In this document: positions 1 through 8,150 of the stretch, piece by piece | Numbering within the stretch: position 1 is the stretch's first letter | Layout of the letters: each line of letters begins with the position of its first letter | Assembly: GCA_910592205.1 (NCBI GenBank) | Contig: CAJVPJ010001370.1 | Coordinates: 1 to 10,216 of the forward strand | Direction: 5' to 3' | DNA from: Paraglomus occultum | Taxonomy: Eukaryota > Glomeromycota > Glomeromycetes > Paraglomerales > Paraglomeraceae | Length of the DNA stretch: 10,216 nt | Notes under the pieces: model-generated | The model's input: only the letters and a program-made list of their open reading frames with translations | The model's database searches: none | What the model was told of the DNA's origin: nothing | Made by a program: the position numbers and the translations under genes

Positions 1-18
1 ACTTATCTCGATTAGGAC

Positions 19-201
19 ATGAACACCTTATTAAGCAATGCAATTGCATCTCAGTTCTTAATAAAGAAATCTGTGTGTGACACCAAAATTTCACATGCAG
101 CACAAGATTTTAAGGCTGATGACTGGCTGAAAACGTCGTACATACGGTCACGTTACTGTAACCGATTCTGGCTCTCTTGGGGTAGTTCCAAAAACTATTA
201 A
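19..201 (+). pseudogene. possible fragment of a CENP-B-type DNA-binding domain of a pogo/Tigger-like transposase
   Basis: An open stretch of about 60 codons is cut off on its left and ends at a TAA. Around residues 30-37 it reads DFKADDWL, which resembles the DFKAS-x-GWL signature of the second helix-turn-helix of CENP-B/Tc5-type transposase DNA-binding domains. It is preceded by a Lys/Ala-containing helix-like segment and followed by a basic stretch. The catalytic DDE domain is not in the window. Immediately downstream are two sequences that look like terminal ends of the same transposon class, which supports a mobile origin. If correct, this is a decayed remnant, not a gene. The match is short and could be chance. 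Confidence 0.27.
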
Positions 202-206
202 AATTA

Positions 207-262
207 CAGCCAAAGCTCGTTATAATAGGACTGCGTTGTAATGAAATCGCATTATAAGAGAA
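207..262 (+). mobile_element. pogo/Tigger-like terminal repeat, copy 1
   Basis: The sequence begins TA-CAGCCAAAGCTCGTTATAA and continues with GTTGTAATGAAAT and GCATTATAAG blocks. Ends starting with CAG after a TA target dinucleotide and carrying repeated GTTATAAC-like blocks are typical of pogo/Tigger DNA transposons. The CAG end faces right, so the element interior would lie to the right. No matching right end was identified with confidence, so this is a fragment or solo end. Confidence 0.35.
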
Positions 263-340
263 AATTCTTTTAGAACACAATTTTCTAATATTAAAAATTG
301 CTTGTTATAGATTTTTATAGTAAATCGTGTTATTAGCTAC

Positions 341-480
341 AGTCAAACCTGGTTATAACGAATTCGACGGGACCAGAGAAAATATTTTTATAACCAGAAA
401 TTCCTTATTGCCAAAGTCACTTTTATAGCAAAGATTATATTATTTATAATTAGGTTCATTATATCCAGATCGCTAGAAAC
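341..480 (+). mobile_element. pogo/Tigger-like terminal repeat, copy 2 (possible short MITE)
   Basis: After a TA dinucleotide the sequence reads CAGTCAAACCTGGTTATAAC, then a GGGACCAGAGAAAATA block and several TTATAACC/TTATAGC blocks. This is the layout of Tigger-type terminal regions. It lies in the same orientation as the copy at 207 and matches it in 15 of the first 18 bases. A degenerate opposite end (TTATAGAGGGACTG, 550-563) could close a non-autonomous element of about 220 bp. The left end is reasonably supported; the right end is doubtful. Confidence 0.42.
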
Positions 481-563
481 CAATGTTATTATTAACGCTA
501 AATTATCGATTAGCTTTAGTTAATTCATATCCAACGCCTATAACAAACTTATAGAGGGACTGT

Positions 564-1235
564 TGTATATCTATTTCTAATTATTAAGGTGAAACTCGAA
601 GACTGCTCCAACTGCGTCTGTACTTTTTTAGACATAATATGATTGAGAATATTATTTAATACTGTTAAACTGACGAATCCGAACGAGACTGATATACTAT
701 TTTCCTGATAAAATATTTTGCAACCTCTCAAGACATTCAATTGTTATCCATGCGAAGACAATTTTTGCAAACTCTATAAATCATGTCCAGTCAACTAAGA
801 TACTAAGTTTGACAATTAGCCGGAAACTGTGCCTGTGCCTTGTTTCCATATATACAATGACGTAGCCACCCTGCATTGCGCTACGACCTACACCGGGTCG
901 ACAAGCTAATCAGCGAAGACTCGTGTACTGAGCTTATTGAATATTTTATAATTTTAATCAATGCTTTAATTTTAAATTCTGAAAAAATAATATAAGCAAA
1001 TTGGAGAACATTCTAATTAGGTTCGAAAGAGCTTTTTTAATTGTTTCCATATATTACCCAATTACAGAATTTGTTGCTACATTTAATTTAATAGCGTGCG
1101 CATTCATATACACCTATTTTAGCATCTTCGTATTCTTTTCACATATATCGTACATACGATTTGCATGTAATTATGTAGTTAATGCGTTTGCTTTAATAAA
1201 GTATGATTTAAATTCTTGCTTGTAAGTCATGTTGG
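564..1235. other. AT-rich intergenic stretch without recognisable genes
   Basis: I read both strands and found only short open stretches of AT-rich, Phe/Ile/Asn/Tyr-rich composition with no family motif and no plausible splice-linked continuation. Nothing can be supported here beyond AT-rich spacer. Confidence 0.6.
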
Positions 1236-1362
1236 CTCCAAAATAGGGCATGTCTAAAGCGGAGCAGATCCCTCGCAATTCCCATTGGTCAAATTTGTAT
1301 GGCAGTTAATAAAACTGATCACGTTCTGCCCCGCTTTAGCCTTTCCCCCAAAATAGCGCATG
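1236..1362. repeat. inverted-repeat unit flanked by 17-bp direct repeats
   Basis: Inverted arms CTAAAGCGGAGCAGA (1254-1268) and TCTGCCCCGCTTTAG (1325-1339) match at 14 of 15 positions and enclose about 56 bp. Outside them lie direct repeats CTCCAAAATAGGGCATG (1236-1252) and CCCCAAAATAGCGCATG (1346-1362), matching at 15 of 17. The arrangement resembles a very small non-autonomous element with terminal inverted repeats and a duplicated flank, though the direct repeat is long for a target-site duplication. No coding content. Confidence 0.5.
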
Positions 1363-1416
1363 ATCGACGATTAATAATTCTGCCGACTCTTAAAAGAATT
1401 GCCAAACTCGTGTGAT

Positions 1417-1440
1417 TTTTATTTATTTATTTATTTATTT
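1417..1440. repeat. (TTTA)n microsatellite
   Basis: About six uninterrupted TTTA units in the intergenic region. A second tract of the same repeat type in the complementary orientation lies at 6111-6135. Confidence 0.9.
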
Positions 1441-1936
1441 TCATCAACATTTATTTCCCGCATTTAACATAGAATTTATTTCTTACTAAAAAATTTGTTA
1501 AAGCCACTGGAGTTACGCTGTTGGAAAATTGCAGTAGTTATTTCATTTAACGGCATGCTCTTTTCTTTTTTTTTTATATTATTGGTGAACAATTATTATC
1601 TTTGTGGTGTAATTTAACCATAATGTTACAAGTTAGCTTACTTCTATGCTAAAAAAAAAGCGCAATTACAATAGCAACTTAATAGCATACAATCTGTAAC
1701 CCAGACCCAACTGAAATGCATTGTACAATAAATAAAATTAAAAAATTCGGTCTCAAAGTGTCTGTAAAATTTTGATTATTGCCGCTTCTCATAGTCGCAC
1801 GCACGCGCTACACGTAATAAAAGGACAAGAATTGGCAAAAAGCCAGAACCTGAATGACCCGACAGAACTAAGAATCTGGATAGAATTTACCCCATCCTTT
1901 AATGGTAGAAGAAAGAGAAAAGAGAATAGGTCAAAC
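1441..1936. other. intergenic stretch without recognisable genes
   Basis: Holds poly-T and poly-A runs and a short plus-strand open stretch (1772-1957) rich in Arg/Lys/Asn with no recognisable motif. No transposon ends, RNA genes or splice-linked coding segments were seen. Confidence 0.55.
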
Positions 1937-2009
1937 CGTTTCAAGATTGTCACGTAAATTATGCAATTATAGAATCAAGAGATTATTCTAATGTGACAAT
2001 CCCGAAACG
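1937..2009. repeat. 73-bp imperfect palindrome
   Basis: The arms CGTTTCAAGATTGTCAC (1937-1953) and GTGACAATCCCGAAACG (1993-2009) are inverted copies matching at 15 of 17 positions. The 39-nt loop contains a second small inverted pair, AGAAT (1971-1975) and ATTCT (1985-1989). It lies about 230 bp downstream of the histidine-kinase stop codon. It may be a solo MITE or a 3' structural element; no function can be assigned. Confidence 0.55.
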
Positions 2010-2236
2010 TGTCAAACTTCAGAATAAGCACAATATTTTACTATTACCATAATATTAAAATCGAGCAATAAATATAATAATACAATATTCTATAGAATAA
2101 TTAAGCATATAAATAGACCGAACTTGTTATAGTCGGTGCGTATAATTCCAAATCTTACATGGTGTCTTTTTTCTTTGTTGAAGAAATGAGTTATTTCCTT
2201 AGAATATAATCCGTATTAATATGCATATCCGCTAGT

Positions 2237-2749
2237 TTAATCGTCGCCCAACCACTCCTTCAGCTTCTCCTTCAGCTGTTTTATTTTGATCGGTTTGGTC
2301 AGATAGTCATTCATACCGGCCTCTAGACATTGTTCGCGCGTCTCTGCTATTGCGGATGCAGTCAATGCAACGATTGGAAGCGTCTGAAGCCCCGGATTTA
2401 ACGATCTAATCGCTCGCGTTGCTTCAAAACCCGACATTACAGGCTTAATTTTAGAGGCGTTTTGGATACAGGTACCCGAGCAGGCTTGAAAAATATTTTT
2501 GTAATCTTTTTAATTTTGAGCAATAACAAAACTCTCTCAAAAATCCCCCCTGTTCATTCGAGGGTGGGTTTTTTATTTCCAGCACGAATAGGAAAATTGT
2601 TAATATATCTCTAACATTAATGAATATCGACGACACACGGTCAACGCTTACCATCGCGCAATCCATCAAAATCAAACGTTTCTTGTATTCCAAAACCAGA
2701 ACGAATTTTGTTGCTGATTGCAAACAGTAACTGCTTAATTTCAACTTCA
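2237..2749 (-). other. histidine kinase segment: start of a second GAF fused to the end of receiver 2
   Basis: After REC1 the frame runs through a charged helix into QLLFAISNKIRSGFGIQETF, which looks like the opening helix of another GAF domain. It then meets, in another frame, LILMDCAM, spliced over a 208-bp intron (2651-2444, GTAAGC...AAG) to [29 protein letters not shown] and DYLTKPI. The phospho-acceptor Asp and the Lys of receiver 2 are present, but its first strand and acidic pair are missing, as is everything normally between a GAF and a receiver. The final exon ends in a TAA at 2237. Confidence 0.7.
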
Positions 2750-3366
2750 TGCTGTTGTTCTGCAATCAATCGGCGACGGACGTGAGAGAGTTTGAGAGTC
2801 ACATGAATACGAGCCATAAGTTCACGAGCGTTGAATGGCTTGACGATATAATCATCCGCACCCTTTTCCAATCCTACAAATACAAACAGTTAAAAAACAT
2901 GTTGGACGAAAGAACGTTGACATACGAAATGTTACCTCAATACTGGCTTCTCCTGTTCGCGCCGATAATAGGATCACAGGAATCGTCTGTGTTGCTGGAT
3001 TGCTACGTAATGCTTTGAGCAATTCAAAGCCATCCATGTTAGGCATCATAAGATCTATTTAAATGACAAAATTCTTTAATATAGAATTCGGTAATCCATC
3101 AAAATAAATAAATAATCTCACCACTCAGAATCAGGTCAGGCAACCGTTGTGAATTCTTTACAATTTTAAGAGCTCCACAACCATCAGCAGCGGAAACGCA
3201 ATCAAACTGCTTCTGAATCAAAGTGCTCAAATAGCTTCTAATAAGATATTATTAAAAGATAATTTAAAACACAAGTTATATAAAATAACGTTAAAAAAAA
3301 CAAATGAGAATGCACCCGACCGCACCTCATGCCTGCATTATCATCGACTACCAAAATATATTTTCT
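2750..3366 (-). other. histidine kinase segment: receiver domain 1
   Basis: Four exons encode a full receiver: ILVVDDNAGMR (acidic pair at 3345-3340), then LPDLILSDLMMPNMDGF with the phospho-accepting Asp in a codon split by the intron 3121-3055, then TIPVILLSARTGEASIE and GADDYIVKPFNARELMARI with the conserved Lys. The last splice (2936 to 2873) is one base short: the family consensus calls for ...SIE-GLEKGADDY, which needs one more G. Apart from that the domain is complete. Confidence 0.75.
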
Positions 3367-3559
3367 TGTAGCGTTAAATTCGATATCCATACGCAAGGCC
3401 GACTGCCCATCTAATCTTGGTGAAGATGTAAAAGATAAACTGCCACTATCGGTATGCGTCGAGCCAATTTGATCACTTTCATCAGGCTTTGGATTAGACT
3501 CCTCCTCCTCCTTGTGTGCTTTCTGAATACGCTTACGCAAGTACAAGCTTGTATCCGAA

Positions 3560-4352
3560 TGAATTTGGTTTTCATATTCTGGACCGTATTCGCATACATC
3601 CTTTTTGCTTCCAAAGTAAACTTGTTGCTGAGGAAGATGGTCAAATCCGGCGGGAATCCAAATACGGAAAGTAGTGCCAACATGCACTTGAGACGTGACG
3701 TAGATTTCTCCATCATGTTGCTCGACGAGTTCTTCCACGAGAGCCAGACCGATTCCAGTACCTTCGTTGCCGTGTGATGGCTGTGATTCGACGCGGTAAA
3801 AGCATTGGAAAATATTTGGAAGATGTTCTTCCGGTATGCCAACACCTAAAGAATGGCCCGGACCAGTCATTAGTATATTAGCGCGTGGTTACATCTTTGA
3901 TATAATATAATACTACTTGGCATTACCTGTGTCAGACACTTCAAGAACCACACCTTGTCTCTCCCTTTTTTTCTCTGTAAACAAGCGAACGGTTACGCCA
4001 CTAGTCCACGTGTGTTTAAACGCGTTCGAACCTAAAAAAAAAAAAGAAGAAGAAAAAAAGAACAAACAACAAATTGGTTGGAAAGTAACATCAAACGCAA
4101 TAATATCAGTATTGCTTGGACTTGCAAACACTTACATAGATTAAACAAGATCTTCCCGTACATCTCCTGATCTAAAAATATTTTCTGACCAATTTGACGG
4201 AAAAGTTCTTCATCGCTAGGGACAAAGAGCTTATAATCTAGACCAAGCGTTTTCGCCATACTTTCGAAACTGGCTGTCAATTCTATTGTTAACTTTGCAA
4301 TATTCGTCTCGCAAAACCATGCGCGCAGTCGGCTTGTCTCTATGTGGGCGAA
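3560..4352 (-). other. histidine kinase segment: HATPase_c catalytic domain
   Basis: Three exons joined in frame encode a complete ATP-binding lid. The N box NLCSNAFKHTW is split by the intron 4135-4032, and the G1 box DTGVGIPEEHLPNIF by the intron 3926-3846. FQCFYRV is followed by the G2 box GTGIGLALVEELV and EIYVTS...GTTFRIWIP. All residues that normally contact ATP/Mg are present. The region after 3660 (minus direction) is a low-complexity, acidic and Ser-rich linker of about 85 residues, leading to REC1. This is the best-preserved part of the gene. Confidence 0.8.
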
Positions 4353-4415
4353 CTGAATTTACGACGCGCGTTAAAACTCTATGCGTGATATAGCATACAT
4401 ATTTCTGTTACATAC

Positions 4416-4700
4416 CTGAAACAAGCTGTTTATTAAATTGAGTAATCTTCGGTTATTAGTCCGGATTAATTTGAGATGATCTAATATTGGAGAGTTCCTA
4501 GGGCATAACTCCATTGCTTCTTCCAAAGGTGAAAGCATAAGAGTCAACGGACCCTACACACAAGAATTGTAAGTTGCAAAATCATATATAAAGGTGATGA
4601 TACTGATCCAGTATGAATGAACTTACTTCGTAATTCGCGACTGACGTTTTGGAAAAAGTCAATCTTTTGCCTGTCCAATTCGGCCAACATGTTTTTTTGC
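4416..4700 (-). other. histidine kinase segment: HisKA dimerisation domain, H-box altered
   Basis: The H-box reads FFQNVSRELR followed after an intron by PLTLMLSPLEEAMEL. Family members have S-H-E-[LF]-R-T-P-L-T, so the phospho-accepting His is Arg here (codon CGC, 4639-4637). The second helix ends in NNRRLLNLINSLFQ, continuing across the next intron as FAHIETSRLRAW. The intron at 4626-4554 has a good GTAAGT donor and TAG acceptor, but the join leaves one extra G; with one G fewer it would give R-S-P-L-T. Without the His this domain could not take part in phosphorelay. Confidence 0.7.
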
Positions 4701-5317
4701 CTTCGTTCTTCTTCCCGCGATCGAGCTTTTGTAAAAGTGGAACTCACGCGATTAATGACAAGCTTCATCAAACAGAATGGTGTTGTCAATAAAATTTTTA
4801 ATATGATACTAATCATATCGTAATATATCATAATCACAATACCTGGAGAAATTCTTTGTACTCTTTATCGAAGGCTCGGTGTTTATCGATGCCACATATC
4901 ATTACGGCTGTTAACACGTCTTTCCCATTAGATATTGAAGTCACCGGGCATAGAACAGCCAGTGAATCATCTGGTAATCGTATAATTACATTGTCACCAC
5001 CGTTCTATTGGCCATGGAGCAACAGTGGTTGAATATATGTCCAGATGCTCAATATTTTCCTCAGATTTAGGGATGGGTATTACATCAGGTGTATTGGATT
5101 GTCCATTTATATACATATATTCTTCACTTCCATCAGTTCTTTTTGACAGAAATTAGATTCTTATCAAACGTCGTGGCTTCTAATCGCACACTTTTCGATT
5201 CGTTTTCGAACCCGCGTTCTTGTTTCTCCACAACATAAAATATAGCATATGGTATATCGGCATTATTTTTGAGAATTTTAGTAATGATGTGACATGTTCT
5301 TTCAACTGACGTCATGC
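4701..5317 (-). other. histidine kinase segment: GAF domain and coiled-coil linker
   Basis: The segment starts SVERTCHIITKILKNNADIP and continues YAIFYVVEK, a typical opening helix and first strand of the GAF domain in these kinases. Later pieces are APWPIER, NVIIRLPDDSLAVLCPV, VLTAVMICGIDKHRAFDKEY and EFLQ-LVINRVSSTFTKAR. They lead into a charged helix (REEERRQKNMLAELDRQK) that connects to HisKA. The frame is broken twice: by a T5 run on the plus strand (5140-5144), where four T would restore it, and near 5000, where several bases also seem to be missing. An intron is placed at 4842-4763. The preceding intron (5394-5318) appears to use a GC donor, and the join is one base out of frame. Confidence 0.65.
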
Positions 5318-5394
5318 CTAGTATTAGGGTACACATTTAATATTAGGATTCGCCATTTGAAGTATTCCACAATGATGTATGTCAAAATAGTTGC

Positions 5395-6109
5395 CTTGCG
5401 TTCCGTTCGCCAATCCCTGATTGTTTTCAGTCGTCTAGTCATCAGTACAGTACTTGTTGACTCTGGATTGATACTGATCAATCCTGCTACTTTACCGTAC
5501 TCTGTGAATATTGGACTAAGAGACACCGTAGAGTATACATCCTCTAAATAACCCGCTCGTGTAATACGTGTACAGACATCTGGTACAATTCGGCCCTCTC
5601 CTGCAAGAGCTCTATAATACAGACAATAAGTCAGGCAATACAGCGTTATTGATAATTGGTTCCGATATTAGCCGTACATACGCATCAAATAAGAATGTTA
5701 CAGTTCGGGAAATGTCTCAAGTGCTGATCTCCCCAAGGCTAAAAATGGGCAAAGGAAATTTTTATTATTCACGTACTTAAAATAATAATATGATGTAGGA
5801 TTCATTCTTACCAGCTGGGTGACTAGCTTGAAGAATCTGTGCAAACACAGATAATAATGGTAGTAATAAGAATATAGGTAGTAGAAATTTAACATAACGG
5901 TCAGTATTAGTATCTGTCTTACTTTGATTGTATATTGAAATTCTGTCAACAACGCCATGGGAACCATGGAGTGAAGACACAAATCCTAGACATTAAATCG
6001 AACCAAAGGTCGATACGTGAGTATAATCCAATTTTACTTATTATGACCAAATTCATTCTTATTACGTACAGTTGCTACTTTAAACCAGTGAGGCCAACTG
6101 CTCATGGTC
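5395..6109 (-). other. histidine kinase segment: PAS-like sensor domain
   Basis: Five short exons encode pieces matching a sensor well known in bacterial and fungal hybrid kinases. These are SSWPHWFKVAT; DLCLHSMVPMALLTEFQYTI; ILQASHPA joined to ALGRSALETFPEL; and RAGYLEDVYSTVSLSPIF, followed by a G-x-V-x-G-x-I segment and TRRLKTIRD. Most splices keep the frame. The first exon here begins with the acceptor of a TTTA microsatellite-containing intron. Two micro-exons (25 and 37 nt) sit at 5836-5812 and 5738-5702. Between FPEL and GYLEDV the minus-strand peptide does not fit the family; the expected peptide appears on the plus strand instead. The YNDAY-like residues normally found after QYTI are also absent. 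Confidence 0.65.
5569..5587. repeat. short hairpin at the presumed inversion breakpoint
   Basis: TGTACAGACATCTGGTACA is an inverted repeat (TGTACAGA / TCTG-G-TACA) with a two-base centre and one bulged G. It borders the segment whose plus strand reads as histidine-kinase sensor sequence. Confidence 0.55.
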
Positions 6110-6110
6110 C

Positions 6111-6135
6111 TAAATAAATAAATAAATAAATAAAT
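6111..6135. repeat. (TAAA)n microsatellite at a splice acceptor
   Basis: About six TAAA units on the plus strand read as TTTA repeats on the minus strand and end in TTTAG, the apparent 3' splice site in front of the first well-supported histidine-kinase exon (6109). The repeat fills the place of the polypyrimidine tract. Confidence 0.8.
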
Positions 6136-6165
6136 TACGTTTTACGATTTACTTTAAAAGATTAC

Positions 6166-6240
6166 AAGTGGATCTTTATTGGTGTTATTATCTAATTGTT
6201 GAAATGATAGAAATATGACAAACGATGATGGGATTAATGA
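6166..6240 (-). other. probable upstream exon(s) of the histidine kinase gene
   Basis: The minus strand is open from 6240 (after an in-frame TAA) to a GTAATC donor at 6165. It ends in residues NKDPL, which would join G-P-M-S-S-W-P in the next exon to give the L-G-P-x-S-S-W-P signature that opens the PAS-like sensor of this family. The join is out of frame as written (two bases short). An ATG at 6362-6360 opens a short frame with a GTGAGT donor, but linking it here in frame requires a weaker donor, so the true start is unresolved. Confidence 0.4.
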
Positions 6241-6362
6241 TTAAATTCAACACTAATAATTGGAATCGAATATCTGACGCGAAGAGAACAGAAAAAATCT
6301 GCAGTCTGTGAACTCACGTGAGTCAAATTCACGATATTAATGAAGATTGTGGACTTTGACAT

Positions 6363-8144
6363 AAACGCGCGGGCTATTTTCCCCAGTTCCGTTCAATCGC
6401 GTGACCGTTAGAGTCGACCGTTAGAGGCGAGCGAGAGATTCGGTATAACGAAATGTTGCAGATAAATATTTTTATTTCAATTTATGAATGAAATCGGGCC
6501 ACGCCCAGTCACACAGCCACAGCCACAGCGCGACTTCAAAGTGAAGAATGGTGGAATCACGTATTCCTTATGTGCGACAATCCGATCTAAATATTTGGAC
6601 GGGAAGATAATTATGATATTTGCTATCCTATGCGTCATGTTCGAAAACTGCGTTATATTTGGAAAGTCGAGAACATAATGGTAGTAGCACTATCGTCACA
6701 CTACCGTCATTCCCCAGTTATTGAAACTCTTAATGGAGCTTTGTTGAAAAGATTTCGGGATGCGAGCCAGGGAATCGGGACGGGATATAATGATTTTGGC
6801 AATGATGGCTTCCATTTTGTTCGCTGCACACTATTAACGGTTAATCTAAACAAAAAACTGTCGTACGAACGTATCAAAATTGCAATTGTATGAATGCTTG
6901 CTGCATTGAACTACACCGCGTGATTTATTCTGACAAGCCATCCTTCCAAGTGTGCAATTGCAGAAAACAAATTATATGGAGTTTTCGTAAGCCTTATATC
7001 AGATTGAAATTTACCTTGCTTGAAACTTTTATTGAATTGCAATTTGCAACAAATCGGTAGTTGTTTCATCAACAACAGCGTTGAGTCAACCTATCGATCT
7101 CTTAGACAAGAAGTTTCGTTTTATTCCATGCCCAAACGCACGCCATCGTACTTTCATCGTCTTCTGGGTCTGGTAACGATGCTTCGGATTATCCATCAAA
7201 ATGATTCACGTTTTTGGATTGTGCTTTATACGCGCCTTATATTCTCTTGAGTGCTCTTGCCAGTAGAACACCAGTAAACTACCCTTATTGTGAAAGGTGA
7301 ATACTAATGGGTTTTGTGAGTATTATGATAATTGTCTCATTTTTTTATACAGCTCGTCTAAACGGCCTACTCAATAAGTAAGAATCAATTTTAGAATCGA
7401 AAAATTACGCTCTCGTCTTTGAATGCGCGCGAACCTCTCCTAGCCTGATATCTCATTTTATCATTACAGCGAACCACACACGTCGGATAAGTTGACAATA
7501 TTTGTATGCTAGCAAAGGGGATTACAAAAAATACAAATGCAACTTCTTGTAGCCTTGATAAACAAAATGCAAAGGTTCCTAGTAGAAGTACAGAAGATGA
7601 GTTTAGAGACTCTGGATAATTGTGTCGGACGTCAGGACACCAACTCATGAGCTATGATATTAAACAACCATCACGTCATTTCATTACGGTAATTCGTGCG
7701 TCGACTTTTTCTGTCTTTGCTATTCGTTTTCTTTTTGCTAATTCCCTTTCTCTTTTCCTATAAATTTAAAAACAACGTGTCATTCGGAACTTGGTTTAAA
7801 ATATGTAACTTAGTTCTGGTCATTGGAGGGTTAAGCTTGCCCACTGGCTAACTCCACAAGTCATTTGAGTAAGATTTGGCTTTGATGAAAAAACAATACT
7901 AGGAGGCAGCATTATCTGGCTGGGTGTTGAATTGACAATGCAAACTTCACCGTCCGCGAACAGAACCCGAATGTAGCTACGCATTTTTTTTAGGAACAAT
8001 TAGCATCAAATTTACTACTACTACCGGTTTCATAAACTTTAAATAATGTACTCTGTGTCTACTATTCAAGTTACTACTCGGCAAGGCGGCTAACAGTAAA
8101 TGTGCACGATTTATTTTAACTCAACCACATAGAAGCATATCGTA
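6363..8144. other. intergenic region without recognisable genes
   Basis: About 1.8 kb lie between the 3' end of the kinase-like gene and the 5' side of the histidine kinase gene. I looked at both strands. The longest open stretches (6484-6678, 6630-6893, 7020-7250 on plus; 7391-7648 on minus) carry no recognisable motif and no convincing splice-linked continuation. No tRNA-like box pair or transposon end was found. Small repeats near 6403-6426 and 6508-6528 are the only features. The part next to 6363-6450 is less AT-rich and may include the histidine-kinase promoter. Confidence 0.5.
6403..6426. repeat. 13-bp tandem duplication, GACCGTTAGAG
   Basis: GACCGTTAGAG occurs at 6403-6413 and again at 6416-6426, a 13-bp period. 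It lies in a locally GC-richer patch upstream of the minus-strand histidine kinase gene. It could be a duplicated binding site or simple slippage. Confidence 0.5.
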
Positions 8145-8150
8145 TTTATT
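8145..8150 (-). terminator. candidate poly(A) signal AATAAA for the kinase-like gene
   Basis: The minus strand reads AATAAA about 180 bp downstream of the stop codon at 8329; another AATAAA occurs at about 8116-8111. Both lie in an AT-rich stretch, so the match may be chance. Confidence 0.3.

Larger units (their letters stand above)
2237..6109 (-). pseudogene. hybrid histidine kinase (PAS-GAF-HisKA-HATPase-REC...REC), degenerate
   Basis: Intact relatives are sensor kinases that autophosphorylate a His and pass the phosphate to a receiver Asp. I followed about 15 short exons. Exons in order: 6109-6070, 5985-5923, 5836-5812, 5738-5702, 5611-5395, 5317-4843, 4762-4627, 4553-4416, 4352-4136, 4031-3927, 3845-3326, 3237-3122, 3054-2936, 2873-2652, 2443-2237. 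Domains in order: PAS-like sensor, GAF, HisKA, HATPase, REC1, start of a second GAF, end of REC2, stop at 2237. Lesions: H-box His is Arg (4637-4639); frame lost near 6109, at 5395/5317, at the T5 run 5140-5144, near 5000, at 4627/4553, at 2936/2873 and near 2670; a domain-sized deletion before REC2; an apparent micro-inversion near 5586-5621. HATPase and REC1 keep all key motifs. The 5' end is uncertain: a likely upstream exon ends at 6166, but no start codon is established. Some single-base breaks lie in homopolymers and could be assembly errors. Confidence 0.8.

Noticed and set aside
1772-1957. Plus-strand short frame rich in Arg/Lys
   Set aside because: No family motif, not a convincing start, and it overlaps the palindrome at 1937; most likely chance.
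3454-3777. Long plus-strand open frame opposite the histidine kinase linker/HATPase exon
   Set aside because: It is the antisense shadow of the exon 3845-3326, whose minus-strand reading carries clear HATPase motifs.
4024-4032. GTTCGAAC-like tRNA B box
   Set aside because: It lies in a histidine kinase exon (S-N-A codons of the N box); no A box or cloverleaf around it.
2237-6109. Bacterial origin or horizontal transfer of the histidine kinase
   Set aside because: The domain set also occurs in bacteria, but the gene is cut by some 14 spliceosomal-type introns and matches fungal hybrid kinases, so recent bacterial transfer is not supported.
6484-6893. Two overlapping short plus-strand frames
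   Set aside because: No motif, and the N-terminal part follows a short CACAGC repeat; no evidence of expression.
7391-7648. Minus-strand open stretch of about 85 codons in the intergenic region
   Set aside because: Hydrophobic, AT-driven composition, no recognisable domain, no supported splice partner.
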